Assembly: GCA_001825565.1 (NCBI GenBank)
Contig: MHXM01000076.1
Span: 1-10,844, forward strand
DNA from: Desulfuromonadaceae bacterium GWC2_58_13
GTDB taxonomy: Bacteria > Desulfobacterota > Desulfuromonadia > Desulfuromonadales > Trichloromonadaceae
Reading direction: 5' to 3'
DNA length: 10,844 nucleotides
Shown here piece by piece: positions 1-6,071 of the stretch (position 1 is the stretch's first letter; every line of letters begins with the position of its first letter). The translations under genes and the position numbers were made by a program. The notes under the pieces were generated by a model. That model had not been told where the DNA came from. It ran no database searches and worked only from the letters and a program-made list of their open reading frames with translations.

Positions 1-49
1 CACCTTACCCCTGGTGGTATCCTTGGAAGTATCATAGGAGGTACAACTA

Positions 50-328
50 ATGAATAAATCACCTAAGATCATTCCCATCTCCGATCTCCGTCAAAATGCA
101 AGTGGCATTATTAAAAGCGTGGCGGCATCTCACGAACCTCTGTTTATTACGCAACGCGGACGAGCAACTGCAGTAATGGTCAGCATGAAAGATTACGAGC
201 ATACTCAGCACGAGTTGGAAATCCTGCGATTGCTTGCTCGTGGCGAGAAGGAGATCGCAGCTGGCATAGGCTTTGACCTTGAAAACGTTTTGGCCGATGC
301 TGACGCCTTTCTTGCAGAACAACGATGA
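50..328 (+). CDS. Type II antitoxin, Phd/YefM family
   Basis: A 92-residue protein of the usual Phd/YefM length. The N-terminal half carries the family pattern: an IPISDLRQN stretch (residues 8-16) that starts the DNA-binding fold, then PLFITQRGRATAVMVSMKDYE (about residues 30-50), the hallmark 'rG++aaVlvs.ddYe' segment. The C-terminal tail (about 55-92) is charged and helical, as expected for the part that wraps and neutralises the toxin. A strong Shine-Dalgarno AGGAGG at 36-41 lies 8 bases before the ATG and fixes the start. The stop codon overlaps the toxin ATG (ATGA), which implies translational coupling. By family knowledge the antitoxin, alone or with the toxin, represses its own promoter; only 49 bases of upstream DNA are visible and no clear operator could be picked out. 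Confidence 0.92.
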   Translation: MNKSPKIIPISDLRQNASGIIKSVAASHEPLFITQRGRATAVMVSMKDYEHTQHELEILRLLARGEKEIAAGIGFDLENVLADADAFLAEQR

Positions 329-648
329 AGATAGTTTTTACTCCATCTGCACGCGATCAGTTTTTGCGTGCACTCGCCTATATCCGCAGCGACAACCCAT
401 CCGCTGCGGTTTCTTTCCGCCAAAAAGCCGAGAGAGTACTACGGAGGCTCAAAGATCACCCGGAGTCTGGTCGAACACTTCCTGAATTCCCGGAGAGCCT
501 TTATCGTGAAGTAATTGTCGCCCCATACCGCTTTTTCTACAGGGTTAAAGACAATGTGATATGGATTGTGGCCTCTTGGCATGATGCACAAATACCAGAG
601 CATCCAGAAGAGGATGTGGCTAACCAATCGCCGGAAAGCGACGCGTGA
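325..648 (+). CDS. Type II toxin, RelE/ParE family
   Basis: A 107-residue protein with the RelE/ParE layout: an opening beta strand KIVFTPSARDQF, a helical hairpin (about residues 12-45, rich in Arg and Lys), then the conserved C-terminal sheet 'SLYREVIVAPYRFFYRV' followed by IWIVASWHDAQ. The R-x-x-x-x-x-YR-x-x-Y-x-V pattern and the late WH..Q pair are typical of ParE-like members. The gene overlaps the antitoxin by 4 bases. Family members either cleave ribosome-bound mRNA (RelE) or poison DNA gyrase (ParE). The sequence looks closer to ParE/YoeB-like entries, but the target cannot be decided here. The last 12 or so residues (EEDVANQSPESDA) are an acidic tail beyond the fold. No defect is visible, so the module may be functional. 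Confidence 0.9.
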   Translation: MKIVFTPSARDQFLRALAYIRSDNPSAAVSFRQKAERVLRRLKDHPESGRTLPEFPESLYREVIVAPYRFFYRVKDNVIWIVASWHDAQIPEHPEEDVANQSPESDA

Positions 649-722
649 ATCAGGGCTGGTTCGGGTAGAAAGTCTACAGGCCGGGAGGTAGTTACTGCGC
701 GTTTCAGCTCCAAACCGTTGGA

Positions 723-754
723 CAATCCAAATCCAAATCGAAATCGGGATCGAC
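723..754 (+). repeat. Degenerate hexamer repeat, left inverted block
   Basis: About five consecutive six-base units of the form AATCCA, AATCCA, AATCGA, AATCGG, GATCGA. The reverse complement matches the block at 926-955 closely (core AAATCGAAATCG / GGGATCGA), so the two blocks are inverted copies about 170 bases apart. The six-base period produces alternating-residue translations (Ile-x-Ile-x, Asp-x-Asp-x), which explains the odd ORFs here. Similar GATTTC/GATCCC-type tracts are something I associate with Geobacter-like genomes; that is memory, not a search result. Confidence 0.75.
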
Positions 755-925
755 ATGAAATGACCAGCCATTCAGGATGTGCTGGTTGTCGGTAAAGCTT
801 TGCGGGAGGCGGAGAGTCAGAGCCGTAAAACTGAACTCAACCGCATGGCTGCGATGCCCAGCCGTCTGGGTGGATGGGGCGACCAGGTTCGAGAGGATCA
901 GGCGGTCTACGGCAACGGCAAGAAC

Positions 926-955
926 GATTTCGATCCCGATAGCGATTTCGATTTG
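926..955 (-). repeat. Degenerate hexamer repeat, right inverted block
   Basis: Five six-base units on the plus strand: GATTTC, GATCCC, GATAGC, GATTTC, GATTTG. On the minus strand this is the same repeat family as the block at 723-754, so the pair forms a long imperfect inverted repeat enclosing about 170 bases. Read as protein it gives DFDPDSDFDL, a periodicity artefact rather than a likely real protein end. Confidence 0.75.
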
Positions 956-965
956 AATAAAGAGC

Positions 966-1024
966 AGCCCCAATCAAGCGTTTCAGGCGAAGCTTGACAG
1001 CGCGCCTGAACGCGGGCGTTATGC
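966..1024 (+). other. attC-like hairpin (possible integron cassette recombination site)
   Basis: The arms GCGTTTCAGGCG (978-989) and CGCCTGAACGC (1003-1013) pair with one bulged T on the left arm and a 13-base loop. The right side ends in GTTATGC (1018-1024), one base off the integron R' core GTTRRRY. The left side begins GCCCCAATC, a poor match to the R'' core RYYYAAC. Overall length is 59 bases, the classical size of an attC, and an extrahelical base on the left arm is a known attC trait. The weak R'' and the absence of an integrase or sister sites keep this tentative. Confidence 0.3.
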
Positions 1025-1099
1025 ATAGATTGGTTGCAGGCAGAGCGGGAGCAGTTTCGGCTGCTTGCCGAGGATTTGAGGAAAGAGGAGGAGGCCTAA
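1010..1099 (+). pseudogene. 3' stump of an unrecognised ORF, 5' end lost
   Basis: After an in-frame TGA at 1007-1009 this frame is open to TAA at 1097-1099, but contains no ATG or GTG start. The only late option is TTG at 1034, without a clear ribosome binding site. The translation from there, LQAEREQFRLLAEDLRKEEEA, is a highly charged helix that looks like a genuine protein C-terminus. Its stop codon abuts the ATG of the next small gene with a strong AGGAGGAG inside the frame, an arrangement typical of coupled genes. I infer that the 5' part was removed by whatever created the junction near 1007-1024. The family is not recognised. Confidence 0.45.
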
Positions 1100-1273
1100 A
1101 TGTTCGAGAACCAGTACCACGAAGAGATGGAGCAGGAAGTTCTGCGGCTGGAAGCCGGCAAACGGGCAAGCGATGCCGGCCACCCGGAATGGCGCAATGC
1201 CTGCGCTCTCTGCCACTGCCAGTTGACCGGCATCGAGAGCAGTCATTGCGAAGAGTGCAAAGACAGGATATAG
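1100..1273 (+). CDS. Small zinc-ribbon-like protein, 57 aa, unknown function
   Basis: ATG at 1100 follows a strong purine-rich Shine-Dalgarno (GAGGAGGAG around 1085-1093) and sits directly after the stop of the preceding frame. The product has an acidic helical N-terminal half (MFENQYHEEMEQEVLRLEAG) and a C-terminal half with C35-x2-C38, C40 and C50-x2-C53, spaced like a minimal four-cysteine zinc ribbon. The final residues are KDRI. The family is not recognised. Short paired-Cys proteins like this occur in phage and in regulatory roles, but nothing here fixes a job. The good ribosome binding site, the regular Cys spacing and the coupling to the upstream stump argue that it is or was a real gene, perhaps the downstream member of a disrupted operon. 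Confidence 0.6.
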   Translation: MFENQYHEEMEQEVLRLEAGKRASDAGHPEWRNACALCHCQLTGIESSHCEECKDRI

Positions 1274-1467
1274 AGCATTATTTTTTCCTCCAGGCTATTC
1301 AGGCTGATATTAATATTACCCGAGGGGAACGTTGGTTCCTTGTTGACTAAGAGCAACACTTGGTGTGCGGGGAGACGGTTGAAAGAAATTAATTCTGGAC
1401 GGTGGTTTTTTGATAAGGCATATTGACGAACACGCCGAAAGTGACGACTTAACCATAAAGATGATAA
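1274..1467. other. Intergenic leader region before the diguanylate cyclase gene
   Basis: AT-richer than its surroundings. It holds a small palindrome ATATTAATAT near 1307-1316 and a short GGAAC-GTTG-GTTCC hairpin near 1326-1339. TTGACG near 1424 could be a -35 element, but no good -10 stands at the right distance. No riboswitch matching the c-di-GMP (GEMM) pattern was recognised, and no gene is seen. Confidence 0.4.
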
Positions 1468-2910
1468 ATGGTATCTCTCATGAATGTTAAGGGTTCCATC
1501 CATAAAAAGCTCTTTCTTAGCCATTTTTTTGCGGTGATTCTGGTTTCGGGCAGTATCGGCACTTACTTTTTCCATAGCGCCTACGACAGCCTGAAGCAAA
1601 ACCTCCAAAGCCGACTTAAAAACAGCGCTGCGCTTGTCAGCCGTACCATTGATGCCGATGAGCTTGAGGCTATCCGGGTGGCGGAGGATGTCCGGCTGCC
1701 GGTTTATTCTCGCTATCTGGCAAATCTGCGCGATTTGCGCCGGACCAACCCCGACATCGACTATCTTTACATCATGCGTCGGCAGGCCGACCATGTCTTT
1801 TTCGTTATCGATACCGACAGCACCGATCAGCAGGCACTCCCCGGCCAGCCGTATGAGGAGACCATGCCATCCCTTTTTAGGGGGTTCGACCAACCTTCTG
1901 TCGACGACCAGATTTTCGTAGATCAGTGGGGCGCCTTCATGTCCGGCTACGCGCCAATCGTGAATGGTGCGGGGCGTTATTTGGTCGGTATCGACATGCG
2001 CGCCAACGAGGTCAATAAAAAATTTCTGGGTTTGAAAATTGCCGGCGGAATATCGCTGCTCTGTTCGTTGTTATTGGCCGTTTTTTTCAGCCGAGTACTC
2101 AGCCGCCGTTTCATCCTCGGCATTCGCTTGCTCGTGGAGCGTTGCGAGGGCATTGCCGACGGTCGCCTTGAAGACCAACTGACCTTTCGCAGCAATGATG
2201 AATTCGGTCAGTTGATCAACGCCTTTAACCGCATGTCCAGCAAACTTGCCATCAGCCACGAGAAGACCCTTCGTGCCGAAAATGCTCTCACCGAGGCCAA
2301 CGAGGCGCTGGAATTCCGCGTCAATCAGCGTACCGAGGAGTTGGAGGCGGTCAACCAAAAGCTGAAAGCGGAAATCGCCGAAAAGCAGCGCATTCAGCAG
2401 GCGCTTATCGAGGCGGCGCGGACCGATCCTCTTACCGGCCTACTCAATCGGCGCGCTATCCACGAGCATCTCGACCACCAAGTGAGCGTCCATCAACGCA
2501 CCCGCCAACCCTTCACGATTCTGCTGGCCGATGTCGATCGGTTTAAAGAAATCAACGATCGCTACGGTCACGCCATCGGCGACCAGGTCCTGTGCGAAAT
2601 CACCCGTCTGATCCAGGATCACATCCGCCCGCAGGATGAGATCGCCCGTTGGGGTGGCGAGGAGTTTCTGATCCTGCTGCCGGACACCGACCTGGACGGA
2701 GGCGTGGCGTTGGCCGACAGGATTCGTCAGCAATTGGCGCAGGCTCCTATATTGCCGCAACATGATCCGAACTACCGTTTCACCATCAGCATCGGCGTGG
2801 CGCAATTCCAGGAAAATCTGACCGTGAATTGTTGTATCCAGGCCGCCGACAGCGCTCTGTATCAGGCCAAGGACATGGGGCGCAATCTGGTGGTTCCGGT
2901 CTCGCCCTAG
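1468..2910 (+). CDS. Membrane diguanylate cyclase: periplasmic sensor-HAMP-GGDEF
   Basis: A 480-residue protein predicted to make c-di-GMP from two GTP at the inner membrane. Layout: TM1 about 15-34; a periplasmic sensor about 35-187 with the Cache/PDC-like segment NPDIDYLYIMRR (94-105); TM2 about 188-208; HAMP about 209-262; a charged coiled coil about 265-315 (TEANEALEFRVNQRTEELEA); and a GGDEF domain 316-478. Cyclase motifs are intact: DPLTGLLNRR (320-329), DVDRFKEINDRYGH (355-368), GD at 371-372 and active site RWGGEEF (394-400). RPQD (387-390), five residues before GGEEF, fits the RxxD inhibitory site, so product feedback is likely. The start is uncertain: ATG 1468 and ATG 1480 (MNVKG) both lack a strong ribosome binding site, and either leaves TM1 intact. 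The signal sensed is unknown. It stands alone, with 67 bases to the next gene. Confidence 0.93.
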   Translation: MVSLMNVKGSIHKKLFLSHFFAVILVSGSIGTYFFHSAYDSLKQNLQSRLKNSAALVSRTIDADELEAIRVAEDVRLPVYSRYLANLRDLRRTNPDIDYLYIMRRQADHVFFVIDTDSTDQQALPGQPYEETMPSLFRGFDQPSVDDQIFVDQWGAFMSGYAPIVNGAGRYLVGIDMRANEVNKKFLGLKIAGGISLLCSLLLAVFFSRVLSRRFILGIRLLVERCEGIADGRLEDQLTFRSNDEFGQLINAFNRMSSKLAISHEKTLRAENALTEANEALEFRVNQRTEELEAVNQKLKAEIAEKQRIQQALIEAARTDPLTGLLNRRAIHEHLDHQVSVHQRTRQPFTILLADVDRFKEINDRYGHAIGDQVLCEITRLIQDHIRPQDEIARWGGEEFLILLPDTDLDGGVALADRIRQQLAQAPILPQHDPNYRFTISIGVAQFQENLTVNCCIQAADSALYQAKDMGRNLVVPVSP

Positions 2911-2917
2911 CACTCTG

Positions 2918-2946
2918 ATGAAAAACACTGGCTTAAAGTTTTTCAT
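2918..2946 (+). terminator. AT-rich hairpin after the diguanylate cyclase gene
   Basis: A perfect 9-base stem ATGAAAAAC (2918-2926) / GTTTTTCAT (2938-2946) with an 11-base loop begins 8 bases after the stop codon. It has no GC-rich stem and only a short T-run inside the arm, so it is a weak terminator or mRNA-end structure rather than a classical intrinsic terminator. Confidence 0.35.
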
Positions 2947-2977
2947 GCATTGAGTTGTTTGAATATCCGGAGAACCC

Positions 2978-4570
2978 GTGAGGCCGATTCTTCTCGTTCT
3001 ATTCGCCGTCTTTCTTTGCTTCCCCTGTCCAGTCATCGCTTTTGAAGGCAAGGGCTACACCGAAACCGTCGATTGGTGGCAGGGGATTATTCAAGATCTG
3101 CAGCCTTCCCGCGCAAAATTGCAAACCCTTTATGCCGCCACCGAAGATCGTTGTCGGATCGACCAATGCGACGTCAAGACCGAGTTCCTTATCCAACTGG
3201 CCCTAAACTATCCGGGCTCCGGCTACGATGAAAACACCGGCGGCATCTGGCAGGTCAATGGCTACACCGCACTTAATTACGACCACAACTGGGAAATCCA
3301 AGGACTGACGCAGACCTTCGGACCACTCACCAAAACCTACGATTTTCAGCAAAATTTGTTCACGGTTTCAGCAGGCGAGAACAGCCTCAGTATCATCCTC
3401 GACCCGGAATTTCCGCAGAGGTCGATTTTTGCCGCGGCCGTGATCCCCGAAATCGCTGTTTCCGCCGATGGAATTTATCGCAAGAAATCCACGCCGCCTA
3501 TCTCAACCAACCCGATTGACGATATCCTCAACGATGTCTATTGCGCGCGGGTTGCCGACGGCGACGATACGCGCATGGATGAGTTGGCGCAGGAGATGGT
3601 GGAGGATGCCGGGACGCAGCATCAGGTGCTTTTTCAGGCCAGCGAAATCTACACCAGGGTTCCACAACCGGTCGAAACGCCAAAGATCGTAATCGAACCG
3701 CCGAGCTCTCCACCTTCAGTTGTTTCACCGCCGGTTGCGGCACCGCCCAATCCACCGCCTCCCCCTGAGATCAATCGGTTTGACCCCATCCCCTGGTATT
3801 TCGGGGCGGGCTTTTTCGGGCTCTGTGTTCTGGGTGCCCTGTTTTTCAGAACGCGCCGTCGCATACTGTTGCAGCGAGCCTTTGATCATGATGAAATTAC
3901 CCGGTTGTCGGTGGAGGAGGGGAGCAAAACCGGGATCCCGGCTGAAGACAAAATGTCCATCCCCGTCAAAGCGGACGTTCCAACAGATTGGAGTCTCGAT
4001 GTTCTGCAATCCCTGGAATGGAAACGTTTCGAAACCGTTTGCGTCGAATATCTGCGGATGACCGGGTATCGGCCGAAGGAAACGAAAATCGGGGCCGATG
4101 GCTGTGTCGACATCCGGGTTTATATGCCGGATATCGAAAGGCCGGTCGGTATCGTGCGATGCAAGGCCTTGAAAAGTTACCAGGTTGGCGTCCAATCGGT
4201 GCGGGAACTGCTGGAAACAATGGCAGTGGAAAAGATCAGGAACGGAAGATTTATCACTTCGGGGTACTACACCGCCGAGGCTGTCGAATGCACCAAAGGG
4301 CAGAACTTGAAGCTGTTTTCCGGCCGGATGTTTCTGGACTCCATCCGGGAATTGCCCGGGGAAAAGCAGAAAAAGCTGTTGAAGCTCGCCCTCAGCGGCG
4401 ACTACAAAACCCCCACTTGTCCGCAATGTGGCGGCAAAATGGTTCTGCGGGAAGGGGAGGGAGGGGCGCATATTTTCTGGGGTTGTTTCAAATATCCCCG
4501 CTGCAAGGCGACCCTGGAATATCAGTCCATCGGCTCAATAGACGGCGCTTCCGAACAACGATCCCACTGA
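2978..4570 (+). CDS. Membrane-anchored Mrr-type nuclease with zinc ribbon
   Basis: A 530-residue protein starting at GTG after GGAGAA (no upstream ATG fits). Residues 1-21 are a signal peptide (hydrophobic core ILLVLFAVFLCF, cut expected after CPVIA). An unrecognised domain (about 22-225) has Cys pair C59/C64 and many aromatic residues. A Pro-rich linker spans about 229-264, and TM about 272-291 ends in RTRRR, giving N-out/C-in topology. Residues about 338-456 match the Mrr-like restriction endonuclease fold: 'WKRFETVCVEYLRMTGY', then IGADGCVDIRVY with candidate D378, then VRCKAL with K396. The usual (E/Q)xK residue is R394 here, so catalysis is uncertain. QVGVQSVRELLETMA and RFITSGYYTAEA follow as in family members. 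A topoisomerase-type zinc ribbon ends the protein (C481, C484, C503, C509). The Mrr-plus-ribbon pairing with a membrane helix is known to me; the large secreted front domain is the unusual part. The role is unknown, and defence or DNA handling at the membrane are guesses. Confidence 0.82.
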   Translation: MRPILLVLFAVFLCFPCPVIAFEGKGYTETVDWWQGIIQDLQPSRAKLQTLYAATEDRCRIDQCDVKTEFLIQLALNYPGSGYDENTGGIWQVNGYTALNYDHNWEIQGLTQTFGPLTKTYDFQQNLFTVSAGENSLSIILDPEFPQRSIFAAAVIPEIAVSADGIYRKKSTPPISTNPIDDILNDVYCARVADGDDTRMDELAQEMVEDAGTQHQVLFQASEIYTRVPQPVETPKIVIEPPSSPPSVVSPPVAAPPNPPPPPEINRFDPIPWYFGAGFFGLCVLGALFFRTRRRILLQRAFDHDEITRLSVEEGSKTGIPAEDKMSIPVKADVPTDWSLDVLQSLEWKRFETVCVEYLRMTGYRPKETKIGADGCVDIRVYMPDIERPVGIVRCKALKSYQVGVQSVRELLETMAVEKIRNGRFITSGYYTAEAVECTKGQNLKLFSGRMFLDSIRELPGEKQKKLLKLALSGDYKTPTCPQCGGKMVLREGEGGAHIFWGCFKYPRCKATLEYQSIGSIDGASEQRSH

Positions 4571-4683
4571 AGCCTTGTGTCCTCCTGCCGTCGCCGAATA
4601 AAATTTCTCAAAACCTCATGAAATCTGTGATATGGTGCGCCCCCGAAGAGTTGCCGGACTGCCGATTCTTTGACGCGGCAAAC

Positions 4684-4712
4684 TTGGCATTTGTATCCGT
4701 TAGCGGTAGGAT
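4684..4712 (+). promoter_or_regulatory. Candidate sigma-70 promoter for the yacG-queDE operon
   Basis: TTGGCA (4684-4689, 5/6 match to the -35 consensus) and TAGGAT (4707-4712, 4/6 match to the -10) are separated by 17 bases. Transcription would begin near 4719, leaving a leader of about 18 bases before the yacG ATG. Such a short leader leaves no room for a preQ1 riboswitch downstream of it, and none was recognised in 4571-4736. Confidence 0.45.
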
Positions 4713-4736
4713 TAAGAAAAAGAGCAAGGTTTTAAA

Positions 4737-4922
4737 ATGTCCGACAACGTAAAGATCCTCAAGGTCCGCTGCCCACGCTGCGGAGTTCATGTCAACTGGA
4801 ACGGCAACGAACATCGTCCGTTCTGTTCGGATAGGTGCAGACTCATCGATCTCGGTCGCTGGGCCGACGAAGAATATCGTGTTGCCGGCGACCCGGTTCC
4901 GGTGGAAGAAAACGAAGAATGA
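4737..4922 (+). CDS. yacG: Zinc-binding protein YacG, DNA gyrase inhibitor family
   Basis: A 61-residue protein with the complete YacG signature: C12-x2-C15 in 'VRCPRCG', then C30-x3-C34 in 'PFCSDRCRLIDLGRWADEEY'. The Cys4 spacing (x2, x14, x3) and the RLIDLGxW helix are diagnostic. Family knowledge: YacG binds GyrB through the zinc finger and C-terminal tail and inhibits gyrase supercoiling in E. coli; whether it does so here is untested. The tail is short and acidic (VPVEENEE). The ribosome binding site is modest (AAGG about 8 bases before ATG). It leads a plus-strand cluster with queD 23 bases downstream. Confidence 0.95.
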   Translation: MSDNVKILKVRCPRCGVHVNWNGNEHRPFCSDRCRLIDLGRWADEEYRVAGDPVPVEENEE

Positions 4923-4945
4923 CGTCCTTTTTCAGGAGTTTCTAG

Positions 4946-5317
4946 ATGTACCATCTCACCATTCATTCTCATTTTGCCGCGGCCCACAACCTGATCAATT
5001 ACCAGGGGGACTGCGAAAACCTGCATGGTCATAATTGGAAAGTCGAAGTGACCGTGCGCGCCCGTGAACTGGATAAGGCCGGGCTCGCCATCGATTTCAA
5101 GATCCTCAAACGGGAAACCAATGCGGTTCTGGATCTTCTTGACCATAAATATCTCAATAAAATAGAGCCGTTCGTCACTGCGAGCCCATCATCGGAAAAC
5201 ATCGCCCGGTTTCTTTACGAAACCCTTGGCAAGCGCCTGAATAATGACAACGTGACGGTCAGTAAGGTCAACGTCTGGGAATCCGAATATGCCTGCGCCA
5301 GCTACATGGAAGACTGA
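4946..5317 (+). CDS. queD: 6-carboxytetrahydropterin synthase QueD
   Basis: A 123-residue enzyme of the PTPS/QueD fold that turns 7,8-dihydroneopterin triphosphate into 6-carboxy-5,6,7,8-tetrahydropterin, the second step to queuosine and other 7-deazapurines. Visible residues: zinc histidines H14, H27 and H29 in AAAHNL and LHGHNW, catalytic C23 in GDCENLHGH, the D66-H67 pair in LLDHKYLN, the PSSENIA motif (81-87) and pterin-binding E112 in VWESEY. Length matches bacterial QueD (about 120). A good ribosome binding site (CAGGAG) lies before the ATG. The 3' end overlaps queE by 29 bases. The pathway's queC is not within this window. Confidence 0.95.
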   Translation: MYHLTIHSHFAAAHNLINYQGDCENLHGHNWKVEVTVRARELDKAGLAIDFKILKRETNAVLDLLDHKYLNKIEPFVTASPSSENIARFLYETLGKRLNNDNVTVSKVNVWESEYACASYMED

Positions 5318-6050
5318 TGCCCAGCTGATCGAGGTCTTCTCCTCGATTCAGGGCGAGGGGCTGCTGGTCGGTTGCCGGCAGGTTTTCGTGCGTATGGCCG
5401 GGTGCAACCTGGCCTGCAAATTTTGCGACACGGCCTTCGCACCGACCGACAGTTGCCGCATCGAGGATGCTCCCGGCTCTGGAAACTTCTGCGGCATCCC
5501 CAACCCGGTGCCCCTCGATCTTCTGCACGACACCCTGTTCCGTTGGCTGCAGGCCGTCCCCGGGGCTCATCATTCGATCAGCCTGACCGGCGGCGAGCCG
5601 CTGTTGCAGGCCGAAACCCTGCGGGAATGGCTGCCGTCGTTATCGAAGCTGCTGCCGATTTACCTGGAAACCAACGGTACCCTGGCCGGGTCCCTGGAAC
5701 CATTGCTCCCTTTTCTTGACTTCATCTCCATGGATATCAAGCTCCGTTCGATGACCGGGACAACAACGCCCTGGGCCGCGCACCGTAGATTTCTCGATCT
5801 GGCCCGGAACAAGGGCTGTCAGGTGAAGGCGGTAGTGGGCGAAGAGACCCCCTTCGAGGAAATCGAACAGGCGGCCAGGCTGGTTCATGAGACGGCTCCT
5901 GCCGTGCCGTTGGTGCTGCAGGCGGTGACCAGGGCAGGGGGCATGGCGGTTTCCGGTCGGATGCTGCTCGATTTTCAGACCCGGGCGGCCAGAATCCATC
6001 CACTGGTCCGGGTTATTCCGCAAACTCACCGATTTATGGGCGTTTTGTAA
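5289..6050 (+). CDS. queE: 7-carboxy-7-deazaguanine synthase QueE (radical SAM)
   Basis: A 253-residue radical SAM enzyme converting the QueD product to 7-carboxy-7-deazaguanine. The cluster motif is C39-x3-C43-x2-C46 (GCNLACKFCD). IEVFSSIQGEG (14-24) is the QueE opening, TGGEPL (100-105) binds SAM, LETNG (126-130) and MDIKL (148-152) are conserved, and QTHRFMGV closes the protein. Between C46 and residue 70 there is a longer loop with two extra cysteines (C56, C68), which looks like a lineage-specific variant. ATG 5289 is the only start in frame before the QueE opening, giving a 29-base overlap with queD. The overlap suggests coupled translation of two consecutive pathway enzymes. Confidence 0.95.
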   Translation: MPAPATWKTDAQLIEVFSSIQGEGLLVGCRQVFVRMAGCNLACKFCDTAFAPTDSCRIEDAPGSGNFCGIPNPVPLDLLHDTLFRWLQAVPGAHHSISLTGGEPLLQAETLREWLPSLSKLLPIYLETNGTLAGSLEPLLPFLDFISMDIKLRSMTGTTTPWAAHRRFLDLARNKGCQVKAVVGEETPFEEIEQAARLVHETAPAVPLVLQAVTRAGGMAVSGRMLLDFQTRAARIHPLVRVIPQTHRFMGVL

Positions 6051-6071
6051 CCTTTCGGGTGGGGAGTTGAA

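Larger units (their letters stand above)
649..1009. other. Non-coding, probably decayed or rearranged spacer
   Basis: No convincing gene lies here. Open frames on both strands (for example 779-997 plus and 704-973 minus) give low-complexity, non-family-like translations, and their apparent Asp-rich or Ile-rich ends are produced by the hexamer repeats at 723-754 and 926-955. The stretch between the toxin stop and the truncated ORF at 1010 therefore looks like junction DNA of an inserted or rearranged segment. No terminator with a T-run was seen after the toxin gene. Confidence 0.5.

Noticed and set aside
619..723. Second attC-like site ending in GTTGGAC (717-723), with GGCTAAC near 619 as partner core
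   Set aside because: The GTTRRRY core matches exactly, but the inner arms do not pair convincingly and the left core lies inside the toxin gene.
779..997. Plus-strand ORF of 72 residues with an Asp-rich end
   Set aside because: The Asp-rich end is encoded by the hexamer repeat; the rest has no family resemblance and no ribosome binding site.
1274..1467. c-di-GMP riboswitch upstream of the diguanylate cyclase gene
   Set aside because: The conserved GEMM stem and loop bases could not be found in this stretch.
1243..1893. A 216-residue minus-strand open frame overlapping the start of the diguanylate cyclase gene
   Set aside because: Its sequence is the antisense shadow of the strongly supported cyclase; no family motif and no ribosome binding site.
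4571..4736. preQ1 riboswitch upstream of yacG-queDE
   Set aside because: No match to the short preQ1 aptamer pattern was found, and the likely transcription start leaves only about 18 bases of leader.
3725..4752. Long alternative frames of about 250 residues on both strands (3725-4471 minus, 3988-4752 plus) over the Mrr-like gene
   Set aside because: They lie inside a gene with clear domain matches and show no domains of their own; high GC creates such shadows.
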